Counted from the stretch's first letter, positions 49,607-61,468 are shown. The stretch is DNA of 64,000 nt from Eutypa lata (GCA_022661535.1 JAKULF010000007.1:1674001-1738000); one strand, 5' to 3'. The notes: generated from the letters alone by a model not told the origin. Made by a program: numbers and translations.

Positions 49607-50542
49607 GATGACGGTTTGCTAGGACGCAAGTCCAAAATCAGGGTCGATTTTGTTTCCTGTATTAGAGGAGATAATAGGCTATACGAAACTACTGTATTCC
49701 AGCAAGGTTCCGTCGGATAGAAGTAGAAGTTGAGGGTAAGGTTGAGGCTCGAAATAGGTGATGCAGGTTAGTGATTGAACTTGAGGTTGAGCTTCAGCCT
49801 TGGGCCCTTCTTCCAATCCAGGTTGAACAAGGGACGCGACTGCTAGAGCTTGCCTGGAACCTTACCATGCACGGACCTCTCGAGCTATGTAATAGGTACA
49901 TAGGTGCATACTTGTCTAATTCATCGAAACACGGGCCACCTTAAAAACACCTAACTGAATCCTAGCTCTAATCAGCTAATCAAGCTTGGCAGTTTAAGAG
50001 AGCGGGCCAACTTCTCCACTGAAAAGTCTCGCGATAAGATCATAGACAGAATTGCAGAATTGCATGAAAGACTGACTTCCAAAAGATTTCATTGGGCTTG
50101 CTGGAGGTTCCTGTTTAACCTAGATTCAAAGACATAGGACAAGACACCTGCAGCAGCAGTCCACTCATTGCCTACCTAGGCTGCTTTAGATACTGCAACC
50201 CAGTCTCGTAAACGCAGATTTTTGTTGCGACCTACGTACGTCAGGTTGCCCAATAGCCAATTCCATCCTATAGACCGAGACACGGGGCGAATCAGAGCCC
50301 AACCGGTCGGCCAGTGGCAAGCCCAGGACATTTGGGCGTGGACCCTACCAGAGAGAACAGGAAACCCAACGGGTCGATCGGTGTCTTTTTTCACTTTCCG
50401 AGCGTTTGTATATGTGTGTGTGAGTGCGTGCATACAGACGGTCAGTTCACTCGGTTACCGCACTCTCGGGCAACACCTTCCTTTTTTTTAATCTGCTCTA
50501 TATTGTCTCTCTTCACCGTTTTGGAAGCGACCTAACATCATC
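49607..50542. promoter_or_regulatory. Divergent upstream region shared by SCL1 and the WKF gene
   Basis: No coding region seen. Two outward-facing genes share 936 bp. A (TG)n-rich pyrimidine/purine segment lies at about 50411-50430 near the WKF side. No specific operator assigned; a proteasome-associated control element was not recognised. Confidence 0.45.
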
Positions 50543-51916
50543 ATGTCATCTTCTACCTTATCAACATCCACTGGGAACGCGCCAGCACAGCGAGTTCCGG
50601 CCTGGAAACGGTTGGGTCTCAAGCTCAAAGCTACCTCCGGGGATCAGAGCCATACAAGTACTACTACTCCCACCAGCACTGCTCCGAGCTCCACTACCCC
50701 TGCGGCTCTTCCTAGTAGACCGGGACCTATCAACGGTGCTGCTGCTAGTACAAAGAGAAAACCATCTGGTAATCTTGCATCTGATCACTCTGCCAAAAAG
50801 GCCCGGAGAGACAACTCGGAAAGCCAGCAAACACCGTCAAAGAAGGCGAAGTCTGTAACGTTTGCAGCAGAAACCGCTGAATCCCCCGCAGCTACTACTA
50901 CATCAAACGGGAACCAGGACGCCTCTATTAAACCAAAGAAGAAGAAGAAGAAGCAGCCGACTAAGAACAAGGCCGCTTCTGCTACCGCAACTCCTACAGC
51001 AAAGTCCACAACGAAAGGACCAGGCAAGCAAGGCCCCGTGAACCTCGAGCCAGCGCTCGCCTACCTCCGCCAGTGGCGCACCGAGCGCGCCACCCCCGGC
51101 GGCTGGAAATTCAACAAGAACCACCAGACGCGGCTGCTAGAGCAGGTGTTCGCAGACGAGACGACGATCCCGGCGGCCGACATCGCCGCCTTCTACGAGT
51201 ACATCCAGGGCCTACAGGGCGGCGTGCGGACGCGGCTGACGGCACTCGCGCGCGGCGTCAGGGCACAGGACATGGAGACCGGATTCCCCGAGACAGCCGG
51301 GACCAAGGAGACGCGGGAGCGCAAGCAGAAGGAGTACGAGGAGGTCATTGCGGCGTTCCTCTCCCAGGATCGCACCCCGGATAAGCGCCGCTTCGAGGAG
51401 GTCGACTACGTCCTCCGCACTGCCGACATGGAGATGCAGCGCCGCGTGGTCAAGCGCATGCGCGCCGAGATGGTGGTAGATGAGCTGTCGGACAGCGGGG
51501 CGGAGACCACTACGACGTCTTCTTCTGCAACTACAACAACGGGTAGTAGTAGTAGCGGTAGCGGCACAGTGACGCAGAATGGGGACGGAGAGGTGGACGG
51601 CGACGGTGATACTAAGCGCCTAAGCTTGAACGACGCTTCACAGCAGCGGGTTAAGAGGAGGAGGCTGCGGAAGTCGCGGACGGCGGCCGTGGATGACGAA
51701 AGTAGTTCTGATTCAGAGTCTGATAGCAGCTCATCTGACTCTTCAGATGATGACGATGACGGTGGTAGCAAGGTGCGGGCCAACCCCAAACCAAACGCCG
51801 CTGCCGCCGACACATCTGATAGTAGCAGTAGCAGTTCTTCATCTTCGTCGGAGGCTTCTAATTCGGAATCGGAATCGGAATCTGATTCCGATGACAGCTC
51901 AGAGGACGATAGCTAA
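50543..51916 (+). CDS. WKF-domain protein (C7orf50-like), probable nucleolar/ribosome-biogenesis factor
   Basis: Single exon, 457 aa, ATG at 50543 following cctaacatcatc. The N-terminus has the conserved RVPAWKRLGLKLK element. Lys-rich disordered segments follow (KKARRDNSESQQTPSKKAKS; KPKKKKKKQPTKNKA), suggesting nuclear or nucleolar targeting. WKF domain at about residues 165-255: LAYLRQWRTERATPGGWKFN with the W-K-F signature, then LLEQVF and IQGLQGG. The C-terminal third is an extreme Ser/Asp/Glu tract interrupted by basic VKRRRLRKSR. Such acidic-Ser tails suit CK2 phosphorylation. The family is nuclear and of poorly defined role; nucleolar function is inferred. Codon use in the domain is GC-rich, unlike the repeat-rich tails. 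Confidence 0.9.
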   Translation: MSSSTLSTSTGNAPAQRVPAWKRLGLKLKATSGDQSHTSTTTPTSTAPSSTTPAALPSRPGPINGAAASTKRKPSGNLASDHSAKKARRDNSESQQTPSKKAKSVTFAAETAESPAATTTSNGNQDASIKPKKKKKKQPTKNKAASATATPTAKSTTKGPGKQGPVNLEPALAYLRQWRTERATPGGWKFNKNHQTRLLEQVFADETTIPAADIAAFYEYIQGLQGGVRTRLTALARGVRAQDMETGFPETAGTKETRERKQKEYEEVIAAFLSQDRTPDKRRFEEVDYVLRTADMEMQRRVVKRMRAEMVVDELSDSGAETTTTSSSATTTTGSSSSGSGTVTQNGDGEVDGDGDTKRLSLNDASQQRVKRRRLRKSRTAAVDDESSSDSESDSSSSDSSDDDDDGGSKVRANPKPNAAAADTSDSSSSSSSSSSEASNSESESESDSDDSSEDDS

Positions 51917-52491
51917 CTGAATATGGATGATGTAACCACAGCAGACGGGATACCCAATAGAGTAATTCGAAAGTCAATAGATTCTCACGGTAACGGTTTT
52001 GCTTCAATGGTATTTGACATTTTTGAATAGACACGATAGACACGTATTTGTGGCCTGATTGCTTGCTTGCCTTAATTGAGAACCATCTTTCGTAATTGAT
52101 ACCATTAACATAAAACTGGCTAAACCGTATATTCCAACACGCGAGGCTATCGCTTCTCCATTAACCAAAAAAGATAAAAAAAAATCCGTTGCTCAACCGC
52201 TTCTCGTTACTTTAAGGCCATGACATATGCAAAACCCCTCGTGAGCCTGATGGGAATCCATGCAATGCAAAGGGATATATGCGTATTATCATGCAAGCGC
52301 GCCCCCCCCCCAAAAAGATTGACCCCCAAGACGCCGAAACCATCGTATAGTTATGTAGAGCTTATTGTAAGGGAATGCTGCTGACACACACAAAAAGAAA
52401 AGTAGAAAGCAGGATATTATATGCACCACCACAAAAAGCAATGAGAAATATCTTGAATGGTATGCATCCTCGGAGGGCCAGCCCATCAACG
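51917..52491. other. Convergent intergenic spacer
   Basis: 575 bp between the WKF gene and the claudin-like gene. A(n) run near 52167-52183 and C(9) run near 52304-52312. No gene. Confidence 0.5.
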
Positions 52492-52808
52492 CTACCGTAG
52501 TGACGAGGTTTCATGGCTGAGAGGATTGGTGAGTTCCTCTATAATACACCAGTATTCCGAATTTCGTGTAGCTACAGTAGCAACTTTAGGAGTCGAAAGG
52601 GTCCTCCGGATCATCGAGATACTCGTAGTCATCTTCGGGGGGGGGAGGAACTGAGCGGAAGCCCACAGGCCGACGGCTAGCAAAACCGACACGGCGGCGC
52701 TGACGACGCAGAGGATCCAAGACGAGGAAAGGCTCCAGCCGGGGAGGGAGAATTGGTCATCGTTGTTGAATAGATACGCCTATTTGATCCTAATATTTAG
52801 TATATATG

Positions 52809-52842
<34 letters not shown>

Positions 52843-53311
52843 AAGTTAAGCATCATTGGGATACGAGAGGGAAAATAGTGATTAGGTTCCGGCTTACCAC
52901 GAGGCCCATGCCGGCGAACTCGACGGCGGCGTCGGCCAGCAGGAAGGCGCCGATCAGCTTCCAGCCGGTCTCGCGCTTGTACTTGCCGCCGGCCATGACG
53001 ACGAGGAAGGTGATGAGGGTGGCGAGCTCGACGATGGTGGCGAAGGAGAGCAGGAAGCCGCTGCTGCGCCACATGGAGCAGAAGAACTGGTCGCCGCGGC
53101 AGTCGTCGTCGTCGGGGAAGTGGCGGCACGGCGGGTCGTCCAGCGACGAGCAGCTCTGGTGCAGCCCCAGGTGCTTGCCGTACGTGGCGCCCGAGTTGTC
53201 CGCCGTCACCGAGTACGATATCCAGTACGGCGTCGTGATGGAGGCGATCGTCATCGCCGTCGTGCACACGAAGGCCCCGAGAGCGATGGAGTATACGATC
53301 TTTCGGGTCAT
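52492..53311 (-). CDS. Claudin/SUR7-like four-TM membrane protein; probable C-terminal frameshift
   Basis: As read: complement(52492..52779, 52898..53311), 233 aa, with an intron of 118 bp (GTAAGC/AATAG) that contains a long (CA)n microsatellite in plus-strand sense. Four membrane spans: IVYSIALGAFVCTTAMTIAS, FLLSFATIVELATLITFLVV, GAFLLADAAVEFAGMGLV and WILCVVSAAVSVLLAVGLWA. The first extracellular loop has Cys-rich SCSSLDDPPCRHF and CRGDQFFCSMW, typical of claudin-like folds. After QFLPPP the frame runs through a 9-C tract into a basic, unlikely tail. The other frame gives an acidic tail ending DDYEYLDDPEDPFDS and stop at 52586, which looks like the real C-terminus. The cortical or plasma-membrane location is inferred from topology. 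Confidence 0.84.
52806..52842. repeat. (CA)n microsatellite in intron of the claudin-like gene
   Basis: Uninterrupted CA dinucleotides lie within the intron 52780-52897, close to the branch-point region on the minus strand. Length variation could affect splicing. Confidence 0.8.
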
Positions 53312-55967
53312 CGTGCCGTTTTTTTCTTCTTTCGTTTTCCGTTACTTTGCAAACTACTGTTATTATTATTTTTTTCTCTTTTCTTTTTCCTTTCCTTTCC
53401 TCGTTTTCTTCAACAAAACTATCATAAAGAAGAGGTAATCATCAGATTGAATGAATTCCCCCTTCGGTTTGTGGGTGCTGGTGCTGGTGCTTGTGCTAAT
53501 GCTGGCGTCGTTGGCGTTGGATATTGGTGTTGGTGTTGGAGTTGGTCGTCCGTTGTTATGTAACTAGAGAATGGGCAGAAATGCAATAGCTGCCTCCTCC
53601 CGCCTGCACGAATTACATGTAACAAAGTTGCATGACAAGCACTTCAGAGTTGGGTCAGACCCTCCCTCATAAGATCGCTGCGTCATTTGTACGTATTGGG
53701 GAAAGCCTTGCTGGCTTTAACTACATGTAGACCTGTATCCCACATGTAGGGCAGCGGCTGCGAATCATGTGCTTGTATGTACTTTTTAATTTATAGTTAA
53801 CCCACGTCTTACTTGTCAAGCTTGTAAGGTTATCACAGCTTAATATTCATCACCATCATGGATATGAGCTCCCACTTTCCGCTTCAAGGCTTATACATTC
53901 AAGTCACCTCCTCACAATCACCACAATAATTGCACCCTTTGACCAATCCCGTGTGGTAATGATCTTCCTCCAACACAACACCATTACGAAAATTGGCGGT
54001 CAAGTTATCTTATCTGCGGCAGCCCATTTCTCGCAAACCGAATGGCTGGAAACGGTGATACTTTACGAAGTACCACATCCCCATATGCACATGCAGTTAT
54101 CTATCTACTCGTCAGGGCTCACACACACACTCCCCCTCCATGCCCCTTATCTAGAATGCTTAGCTCATGACAATCACCATGGACAAAATGAGGTAGTACA
54201 ACAGTATTCATCCCGTAGCTTTACTATTAATACGTTCCGGTGGGTGAAATCCTGTCCAACTTAGTCAAATGACAATTTATTATTGTCCAGCAACTCGCTA
54301 TTCTTACCATAAAAAAGTGTTGCTTATTCACACTTACAGGTGTTGCAACAGCGGAAAGGACAAACCCTGTAGACGTGGATATTCACATGCTGCTAGAGGA
54401 ATTCCCCCGCTCAACAAGATCCTATCTAGACCGTATGCCATTTGACTAGGTATACAAGCCATCCCTGGGTTTGCGGATAGTTTCGGCAAGCTGCACGAAT
54501 TCTTATTAGGCTACCACTATTCAATTTGAACCAGGCGATAACTAGCCATCCTGACTCTTTGAAGACTGCTGTCAACCCGAGCAATGTTTGTCTTGTCCTC
54601 TGTATTACTATGGGGGTGCATGTGTGTGGATGAAATCGAACCTGAGTGGACATAGTTATATCCAGCCAAACCAATAACTAGTGAGCTCAAAGCTTACGCG
54701 TGGGTGGCATGGAGTTGGGCTAAATGCTCAAGGAGATTGCGGGGATGTTTGTCCAAGACACGACGACTGCCTTCTTGAATGCTGATTTTCTGGTGATGGC
54801 TTCGACGTGTCCACCAATATCTGACACCTTGACAAACCCCGCTCTAGATTAGATTATCATAGATGGGCAGCCCCATCTACACCCAATCATCTTTCACAGC
54901 CCTTACAACCCCTACGACCCCTGGTAGTACGAACCCCCTCGTCCCCCTAAGCCCAGTTGTAACTCAAGTGTCCTGATAAAATCTGCATGCGGGTCATCAC
55001 AATGGTTTGCAGCATCAACCATAAAATTTTATCACTTCGCAGAGAAACTCTCCAAAGATGAGCGAGTAGAGAAATCTCTCCAACCATCGGCGCTAGTCAG
55101 TGTCTAATAGGTGAGGCAAAATTCTAATAAAGTTGGAATGGCGCAAGATTTCATCATCTGTAGTTCCTACTATCCGGGTACCCGCTAGACTCTGAAGAGA
55201 AGGCCCTACAAACGTTCAATGCTGTCTCTTTAGTAGTACACCCGAAACTTACATACCGTTCGCAGCAGCTTTTGCAATGATTCATTGGATTGGTCATTGG
55301 CATCCACTAGATCCGAATTTCTATACACTCTAATCCCGATGGTGGTGGGTAGTCTTCTCTATAGCTCTGTCTTAGTTACGGCCTTAATTGCGGCTCGTCT
55401 CGGTCTCGGAGCTTCTAGTAGGTCTAGGTAATTAGTAAGGCTACCTATTATACTTAGCATCCCGTAATCTCTCCTATGTGCGAGATAGACTTTCTTCTTC
55501 AAGACTTCTTATTCACTTTCTGTTAAAGAAGTGGATAGTCAGTCAGTCAGTCACACCGATTAACATTCAAAGCCATAGAACATCAAATGAGGACAACTAG
55601 CGTCTCATATGGTCATCGCCCTTTTCCTCGCCATTATCAAGCCTCTCCTATCTCTTCTACCCATTTTATCCCTTAACCCCACATCAAGCTTGCGGCAAGC
55701 TTTGATTACAATTCGTCCCTGGCATTAGAGAAGAAACTGTGGCGACGAAGTATTTATACAACGCATGCTCAACTAAGTCCATGATTCACTTACTGTATGG
55801 TGCGCTGAGCACTACAAGTCAGCGTGTCAGGACCACTTGGTCCTAATCGCGACATCAGTACTTTCGAGAAATCCGCTTGTCTCGTTTGCAAACCAACCAA
55901 ATTTATTCAATCTCTGTTTTTCGTCAGGGGCTTCTATCCCAAAAGCAAAGAAGGGTCAGTTACAATA
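53312..55967. other. 2.7-kb intergenic region
   Basis: No gene supported. GGTGCT/GGTGTT-type imperfect repeats at about 53475-53550 and CAGT repeats at about 55538-55554. The frame preceding 55968 stays open for 48 codons but has no ATG. Confidence 0.5.
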
Positions 55968-57533
55968 ATGGAGCACCACCATCACCACCACCCGGCCGTG
56001 CCGGTCCACAACAGCGAAGTTTACCTACTGGGTCTACCTCAGCGGCCTTCAGTGCCCCCTCCATCGCCGCCATCCCCACTCACACCGCGTGCGGCGGCGG
56101 AGCCTAGCATTCCGATCCAGGAGCTCTGCCTGGACGATCCCGTCGAGCCTCTAGCCGCTCTGGACAATAGATCTATTCAGAGCAGCAGCGACGGCAGCGG
56201 CAATAGTGATAATAGCGGTGGTAGTATATCTTCAGCGTCCAAACAGAGGCTCTCGGCCGCGATTCATGTGCTTAACACAGAGGCGACGGCCCTCCGGGAT
56301 CTAGTACACCTATACGAGACGGACCGAGTGGCAGCCGCGGGCTTCGACGCTGCGATCCAGGCCATCACGGCGTGGCCGCGGGACGACCGGGGCGAGCGCA
56401 GCAGCGGCACTAACAGCACCAGCACCAGCAGCCCCAGCAGCCCCAGCAACAGCAACAGCAACAGCAGCAAGCTAGTGCTCGTCGGCGTCGGAAAATCAGG
56501 GCACATAGCAAAGAAGCTAGTCGCGACATTCAACAGCCTCGGCGTGCGGGCGACCTTCCTGCACCCAACCGAAGCGCTACACGGGGACCTGGGGAAAATC
56601 GGGCCGCACGACGCCGTGATGTTCATCACGTTCTCGGGGCGGACGCCGGAGCTGCTCGCGCTGCTACCGCACATCGACGCGACCCTGCCCACCATCGTCC
56701 TGACGTCGCACCGGCGGGCGTCGGACTGCGAGCTCGCGCGCCGGCGGCCGGGTATGGTGCTGCTCCCGGCGCCGATCCACGAGCCCGAGACGGTCTCGTT
56801 CGGCGTCTCGGCCCCCACCACCTCGACCACGGTCGCGCTAGCCCTAGGCGACGCCCTCGCCGTCGTCGCCTCCCAGGAGCTGCATGGCGGCCGTTGCGGT
56901 GGCGTCTCCGCCATCTTTGCGCAGAACCACCCCGGCGGGGCCATCGGCGCCGCCTTTCGGAAAGAAGAGAAGAAGCCCCCCCAGCCTCAGGAGATCCGCG
57001 AGATCGCCGTGCCCCTGAGCGAGATCCCGTCGTGTCGTCGTCGTCGTCGTCGTCACCCCTACGGTACGCTGGCGGAACCCATAGCAGCAGCAGCAGCAGC
57101 ACATAGCGACGACGGCGACGCAAACTACGACGACGGCAGCAGTAGTAGTAGTAGTACTAGCACGACGACCACCAACACCATCACGGGTGCCGATCTCCTC
57201 AAGGCGGGCTTCGACTCCGCGTCCGGGTGGGTCCGCGTCGGGGACGAGCAGCTCGCCTCGCCTAGCCGCATACGCGGGCTCGAGGCACCGCAGCTGGTGT
57301 GCGACGCGCGCGCCATCCCGGATCTCGTGGTGGGTAGGGGCGAGTGGATCACCGTACGGGCGGAGACGCCGATCGCGCAGGCGGCGGAGTGGATTCGGGA
57401 TATGCGGACACCCCCGGACACCGGCGGAGGGGGGGAGACGACCTGCAACGAACGCTCGATACTGGCGGTCGTGGAAGACGGGGTGGTCATTGGTGTTTTA
57501 GAGGCGGGACAGCTGCTGGAGTGGGTGGCGTGA
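55968..57533 (+). CDS. SIS-domain phosphosugar isomerase-like protein (KdsD/GutQ type) with degenerate CBS region
   Basis: Single exon, 521 aa; the ATG at 55968 is the first in frame. The N-terminus reads MEHHHHHHP, six natural His codons. SIS domain at about residues 165-325: LVLVGVGKSGHIAKKLVATF, FLHPTEALHGDLG, FITFSGRTPELLAL and FAQNHPGGAIGAA, matching the arabinose-5-phosphate isomerase (KdsD) pattern. Fungi make no Kdo, so the substrate is unknown, probably a sugar phosphate. The C-terminal 80 residues (ITVRAETPIAQAAEWI, ILAVVEDGVVIGVLEAGQL) resemble a single weak CBS motif. Between them are repeat-coded tracts: Arg7, Ala6, Ser/Thr. A Ser/Asn tract also precedes the SIS domain. The long GC-rich frame and conserved motifs make it certain to be coding; introns in the low-complexity parts cannot be excluded. 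Confidence 0.86.
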   Translation: MEHHHHHHPAVPVHNSEVYLLGLPQRPSVPPPSPPSPLTPRAAAEPSIPIQELCLDDPVEPLAALDNRSIQSSSDGSGNSDNSGGSISSASKQRLSAAIHVLNTEATALRDLVHLYETDRVAAAGFDAAIQAITAWPRDDRGERSSGTNSTSTSSPSSPSNSNSNSSKLVLVGVGKSGHIAKKLVATFNSLGVRATFLHPTEALHGDLGKIGPHDAVMFITFSGRTPELLALLPHIDATLPTIVLTSHRRASDCELARRRPGMVLLPAPIHEPETVSFGVSAPTTSTTVALALGDALAVVASQELHGGRCGGVSAIFAQNHPGGAIGAAFRKEEKKPPQPQEIREIAVPLSEIPSCRRRRRRHPYGTLAEPIAAAAAAHSDDGDANYDDGSSSSSSTSTTTTNTITGADLLKAGFDSASGWVRVGDEQLASPSRIRGLEAPQLVCDARAIPDLVVGRGEWITVRAETPIAQAAEWIRDMRTPPDTGGGGETTCNERSILAVVEDGVVIGVLEAGQLLEWVA

Positions 57534-58332
57534 GTGGATTCGGGGGTTTTTCATAGATAGACATGGGATGGGATGGGATGGGATGAGGTAGGACGGAAGA
57601 AGGGAATGGGAATGGGAACAGGGATGGCAAAGTGAGCGAGCGAGCAAGCGACAGGCGTCACCTAACTGGGGATTTGGTTGGGTTTTTGGGTTTCGGAGTA
57701 TGATGACGATACGACCGTTTTTGTTTTTGTTCGCCCATGTGCGAAGAGGGTAGAATCTGGAGTATGTGGAGTTTTTCTAGGACCTACATGTACATATGTA
57801 GGTACGCTCGGGATAGGGGCCTTAGGATTGGTACTATGACCAGATATCTCGATTTGGCAGGATTTCATTTTGTTAATAGGGTTTCGAATGGGATGTAAAC
57901 TGGGTAAGGACTCAGTACTTGCCTAAGTACACACCTAATCGGTTACTGTTGAAAAGCAGAAGTTCATATTGCAAGCGAAGACTAGCGCTACAATCAGGAA
58001 GTTTTCAAGGATATTTATCGAACTCGATCATCTATACTCCTAAATAATCTACATTGTCTTTAATAGGCAAGGCAAGGCAGAATACCTTGGTTCCAAGCAT
58101 TTCTATGTCCAGTTTTTGTCCCATGTAGTAAAGTACCTAATTCCTTCCTATAAAATACCAAGCTTTGCAGACGGAAGCTGAGGCGCAGCTGAGCTGATGC
58201 CTAATAAACGTGGCGGGGTAGTTTACATAGAATGTCATCGTAAACTTAAAACTGCATATTTCATCCCATAAAAGGAAGACACAATTTTTAACTAGCACAT
58301 CACAAATCTACTTACTCGCTAAGTACCTACCT
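57534..58332. other. Intergenic spacer with GGGAT repeats
   Basis: No gene. (GGGAT)n lies at about 57565-57588 and GCGA repeats near 57635-57653. Palindrome-like acatgtacatatgtaggta near 57786-57804. Confidence 0.5.
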
Positions 58333-59171
58333 ATGATGGGGTTCGATTTCGACCTAAACGAGAACGGGGACGTCAACGTAGCCTCATCGACCGCGGGAAC
58401 CTCAACAACCCGAGGTGACGCGACGCCGACTCACACGGCCGTTTCGGATGAACCGGTCAACTTCAAGAAAGACACATATTCCGAGCCCGGCGCACCTCCC
58501 ATGACCACCGCCACCACTGCCCCGACCACGGCGGAGGTCGTGCCGTGGCCGGGTAGCACGTTCGTCATTCGCGAGCGGTCCACCGGGCGAGCTATCACGC
58601 TCGTAGATAACGAGCTACAGATGCAGGACTGGGACTGCGCCGGCGACCGCAGCTCCCACTGGGTTTGCGAGGAGAGGCAGGGCTGGCTCGGGTTTCGTAG
58701 CCCCGTGACCAGGACGTATAGTAAGTTCCTAAACGAGCCCCGCTTCCCGAAACCAGCACCGGCGTCGTCGTCACTGCCATTCTGATTGCTACCCTCGATA
58801 TATATATGTATATGAACATGAGAACCCCGGTATTCTCTCTTGATCGCACCTCTACCCATCTCAGGTTATACACGTGGGATCTCTCAATTTTAGAGATAGC
58901 ACCACACACATACAGTTTGAAAAACGTAGTTAGCTAACTAGCATTTTTCTCCTTTCTTATAGTCGGTCATAACAACAGACGTGGTTTCTACGCCAAAGCT
59001 GACAGACACGACGATTGGGAGTACATCTGCGCAATGAGGCACCCCGAGGGCGGGTACATCTTGCTGGTGAAGCGCTGGAGCTCCTTGACGAAGATGAACG
59101 TAGCCAAGGATGGTCATGGTCTTGTTGAGACAACGGGCGAGGGCACTGTGTGGGAGTTCGTCAAGCTTTAA
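58333..59171 (+). CDS. Small beta-trefoil-like protein of unknown function
   Basis: Model: join(58333..58720, 58963..59171), 198 aa; the intron is 242 bp (GTAAGT; TTATAG; phase 1). Residues 1-70 are a Thr/Ala/Pro-rich, probably disordered leader without a signal peptide. The rest reads as repeated short beta-strands: STFVIRERSTGRAITLVDNE, SSHWVCEERQGWLGFRSPVT, then IGHNNRRGFYAKADRH, WEYICAMRHPEGGYILLVKR and VWEFVKL. This W-x-F/W-rich pattern resembles fungal ricin-B/fascin-like beta-trefoil proteins; the fold is inferred, not proven. Binding of a carbohydrate or protein ligand is only a possibility. The read-through frame without splicing ends soon after the donor, which supports the intron. 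Confidence 0.8.
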
Positions 59172-61468
59172 TCAAAGCTGGAGCTGCGTTGGGTACTACT
59201 ACGTGGTGTGCTACTCTGATTTCTTCTTTGTCCATGGGCTGGAGTTTTTTCATCGAGGATTCGCTTGGGAATTGGGTATGAATGATGCGGGAACGTTTCT
59301 ATGTTTGTATTGACATTAGAGGAATTGTCTTGAGAAAAATGGTCTACACCAATAGCTACTACCTTATACCATTGCAGTGTATAGTCGCTAGGAATAACCC
59401 TTTTACATTCTCTAACTGTTGATCATATGTGAGTTTGGGGAAATGGTTTTACCTCATATCGTATTATAATATACAACATCCCTTACTACTCCCAAGTGTT
59501 TATTAATTAAAGAACGTGATCTTAACAACCGCAAGGATTACATTATATAAATAAGGTTGGGAGAGCCTCGGTTCGGTTGAATTACAGCGAGCTGTGATAT
59601 GATTAGGCTCAAATATAGTTGAAGATAATTACATGACAGCATATTAAAGATTTAGAACGTGGTATATTTATTGTGCAACCAGGCCTGGCCGAATGGGAAA
59701 CCTTGATGACTGTGGACAACATTACCCGGCTCATAAATAGATGTTCCGTGATTGGTATTTTGTTTAATCGGCGTCTACATATTATGTCAAGAGTATAACC
59801 CTGGTCTGCAGAGTATAATTTATGACTCGGATACCTCTTGTTAATCCTACGATAATAGTATGGCATAAATCCCATCTCCTCAACGATTAGTTCAGCAACT
59901 TCCCTTGTTAGACCAATCTTCCTTTTGCCCTAATCTTATGATCTTGATATCTAAGCAAAGCGGCGCCATGGATCTTAGCTATTTCATGAAGTATACGGCT
60001 ATATTATAAAAGAAGAGCATAATACCCCTTCACCGTACTTATTCATATCCGAGACCGGCACAAGAATAGTTCAGACGCGGGTGCCATCCTTGATCGTTAT
60101 GACTTGAAGCTGGTTGAATTATTCCGATGTATTTATAAGCAAGAACAAGGCTTCTTATTTATAATTTAATCTTTGAACTTGATTAGTGATTTTTATAAGC
60201 CTTTTTTCTTTTTTCCGTGACACAGCATCTCATTACTTACGAAACGACCAATCCGACTTGATCTTACGTCACCACAAACATAAAATGTTAGATATTCCTG
60301 AGTAAGTGTCACTACATCTCGATGTTGTTTAGTTGATCTGAAATAGAGAGAAAAGTAAAACCAGCCGAGTCAACTACATATTGCAGACTTCGTGGAAGAT
60401 TTATAGCCACACCTGGTAATAAAAGAACGGCATTTCTACTTGTAGAATATGGCTGTAACCGTCTTACTAAGATAACGATCAATAGATTTGAAGGTTGCTG
60501 ACACTTCCCGAAGCTTCAAATTTGTATATGTAAACCCTGTACATCTTTGGTGATGGTATCCGATTAATGTCCTCAAGAAGTAAATAGACACCAGAAAATT
60601 TCTGTAGTCTGGTGCCTATTTTGGTATACGCGATATACATGTCTTTACTCAAGATCTAATTGAATTTGCCTTTCGAGTACATTCTCACGTAGTTGATTTC
60701 CCCATGGGGATCAAATTATTGTTGTAGATTAACGGGGGTAGAAAGAGATAGTTCCAACCCCCCCCTGTTGGAAAAGCGGGAGCTCCCGGGTCAAGCTTTT
60801 TTAGTGAATCCACGTCAGCTGTAGTCTCGGAATAAACGCCCTACAAAAATGGGCCCGTTCCTGAAGGCAACAATCAGCCAGCCAACTCGGGGATAAAATA
60901 TAAATTTCTCCCAAATCCGGACCTCTTACATAGTTACCTGCCACCTCCTTCTAAAGGAAATGAGTCACTAGTACGATTTCTAAGCAGAATTCACAGATGA
61001 TTCCACATGCTATTGATTCCAAATGCATACAGTAGTCATTGCTAGCTGCAGACAGCTACCTACTTGTTATGCTGCCGTACCTGACGAACTTGGGCTAGCA
61101 GCCCAGGCTAACGGTAGATGACGACGGTTGATGCATACCTAAGGTAGTTATACCTGTCAGATGGATGAGTAGGGCGCTGACTACCTATGGTTGCCGACAG
61201 CCGGTCCGCGTTTAGTCATCCACAAAGGTATCGTAAGATCTACACTCCTTTTCGAGAAGAGATCCCTATACCACCACCATATGCCTGTCATCTTATCTCC
61301 TATTTAAGGCTGGCTAGCCCGAGTCAGTTTTACAAGATTTAGTAGGCACAGTAGATAGACATCGCAATTAGAACAACTTGCTATAGTATACCTACCTAGC
61401 CATTGAAGAACCAGACAAACAAAACAACCACAAAATCCAAAAAAAAAAGAAAGCCATCATCAATCACC
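59172..61468. other. 2.3-kb intergenic region
   Basis: No gene supported; AT-rich. A small imperfect hairpin (caccaga/tctggtg) near 60588-60613 and a C-run near 60758. An A-rich stretch at 61435-61450 precedes the DUF1993 start. Confidence 0.5.

Noticed and set aside
51406..51813. Ser-rich minus-strand frame
   Set aside because: Antisense of the acidic Ser tract of the WKF protein.
56264..57123. Two long minus-strand frames over the SIS gene
   Set aside because: Shadow of GC-rich trinucleotide repeats; the sense strand has conserved SIS motifs.
60586..60616. Small hairpin caccaga/tctggtg
   Set aside because: Only 7 bp of perfect stem; expected by chance in a 2-kb AT-rich spacer.
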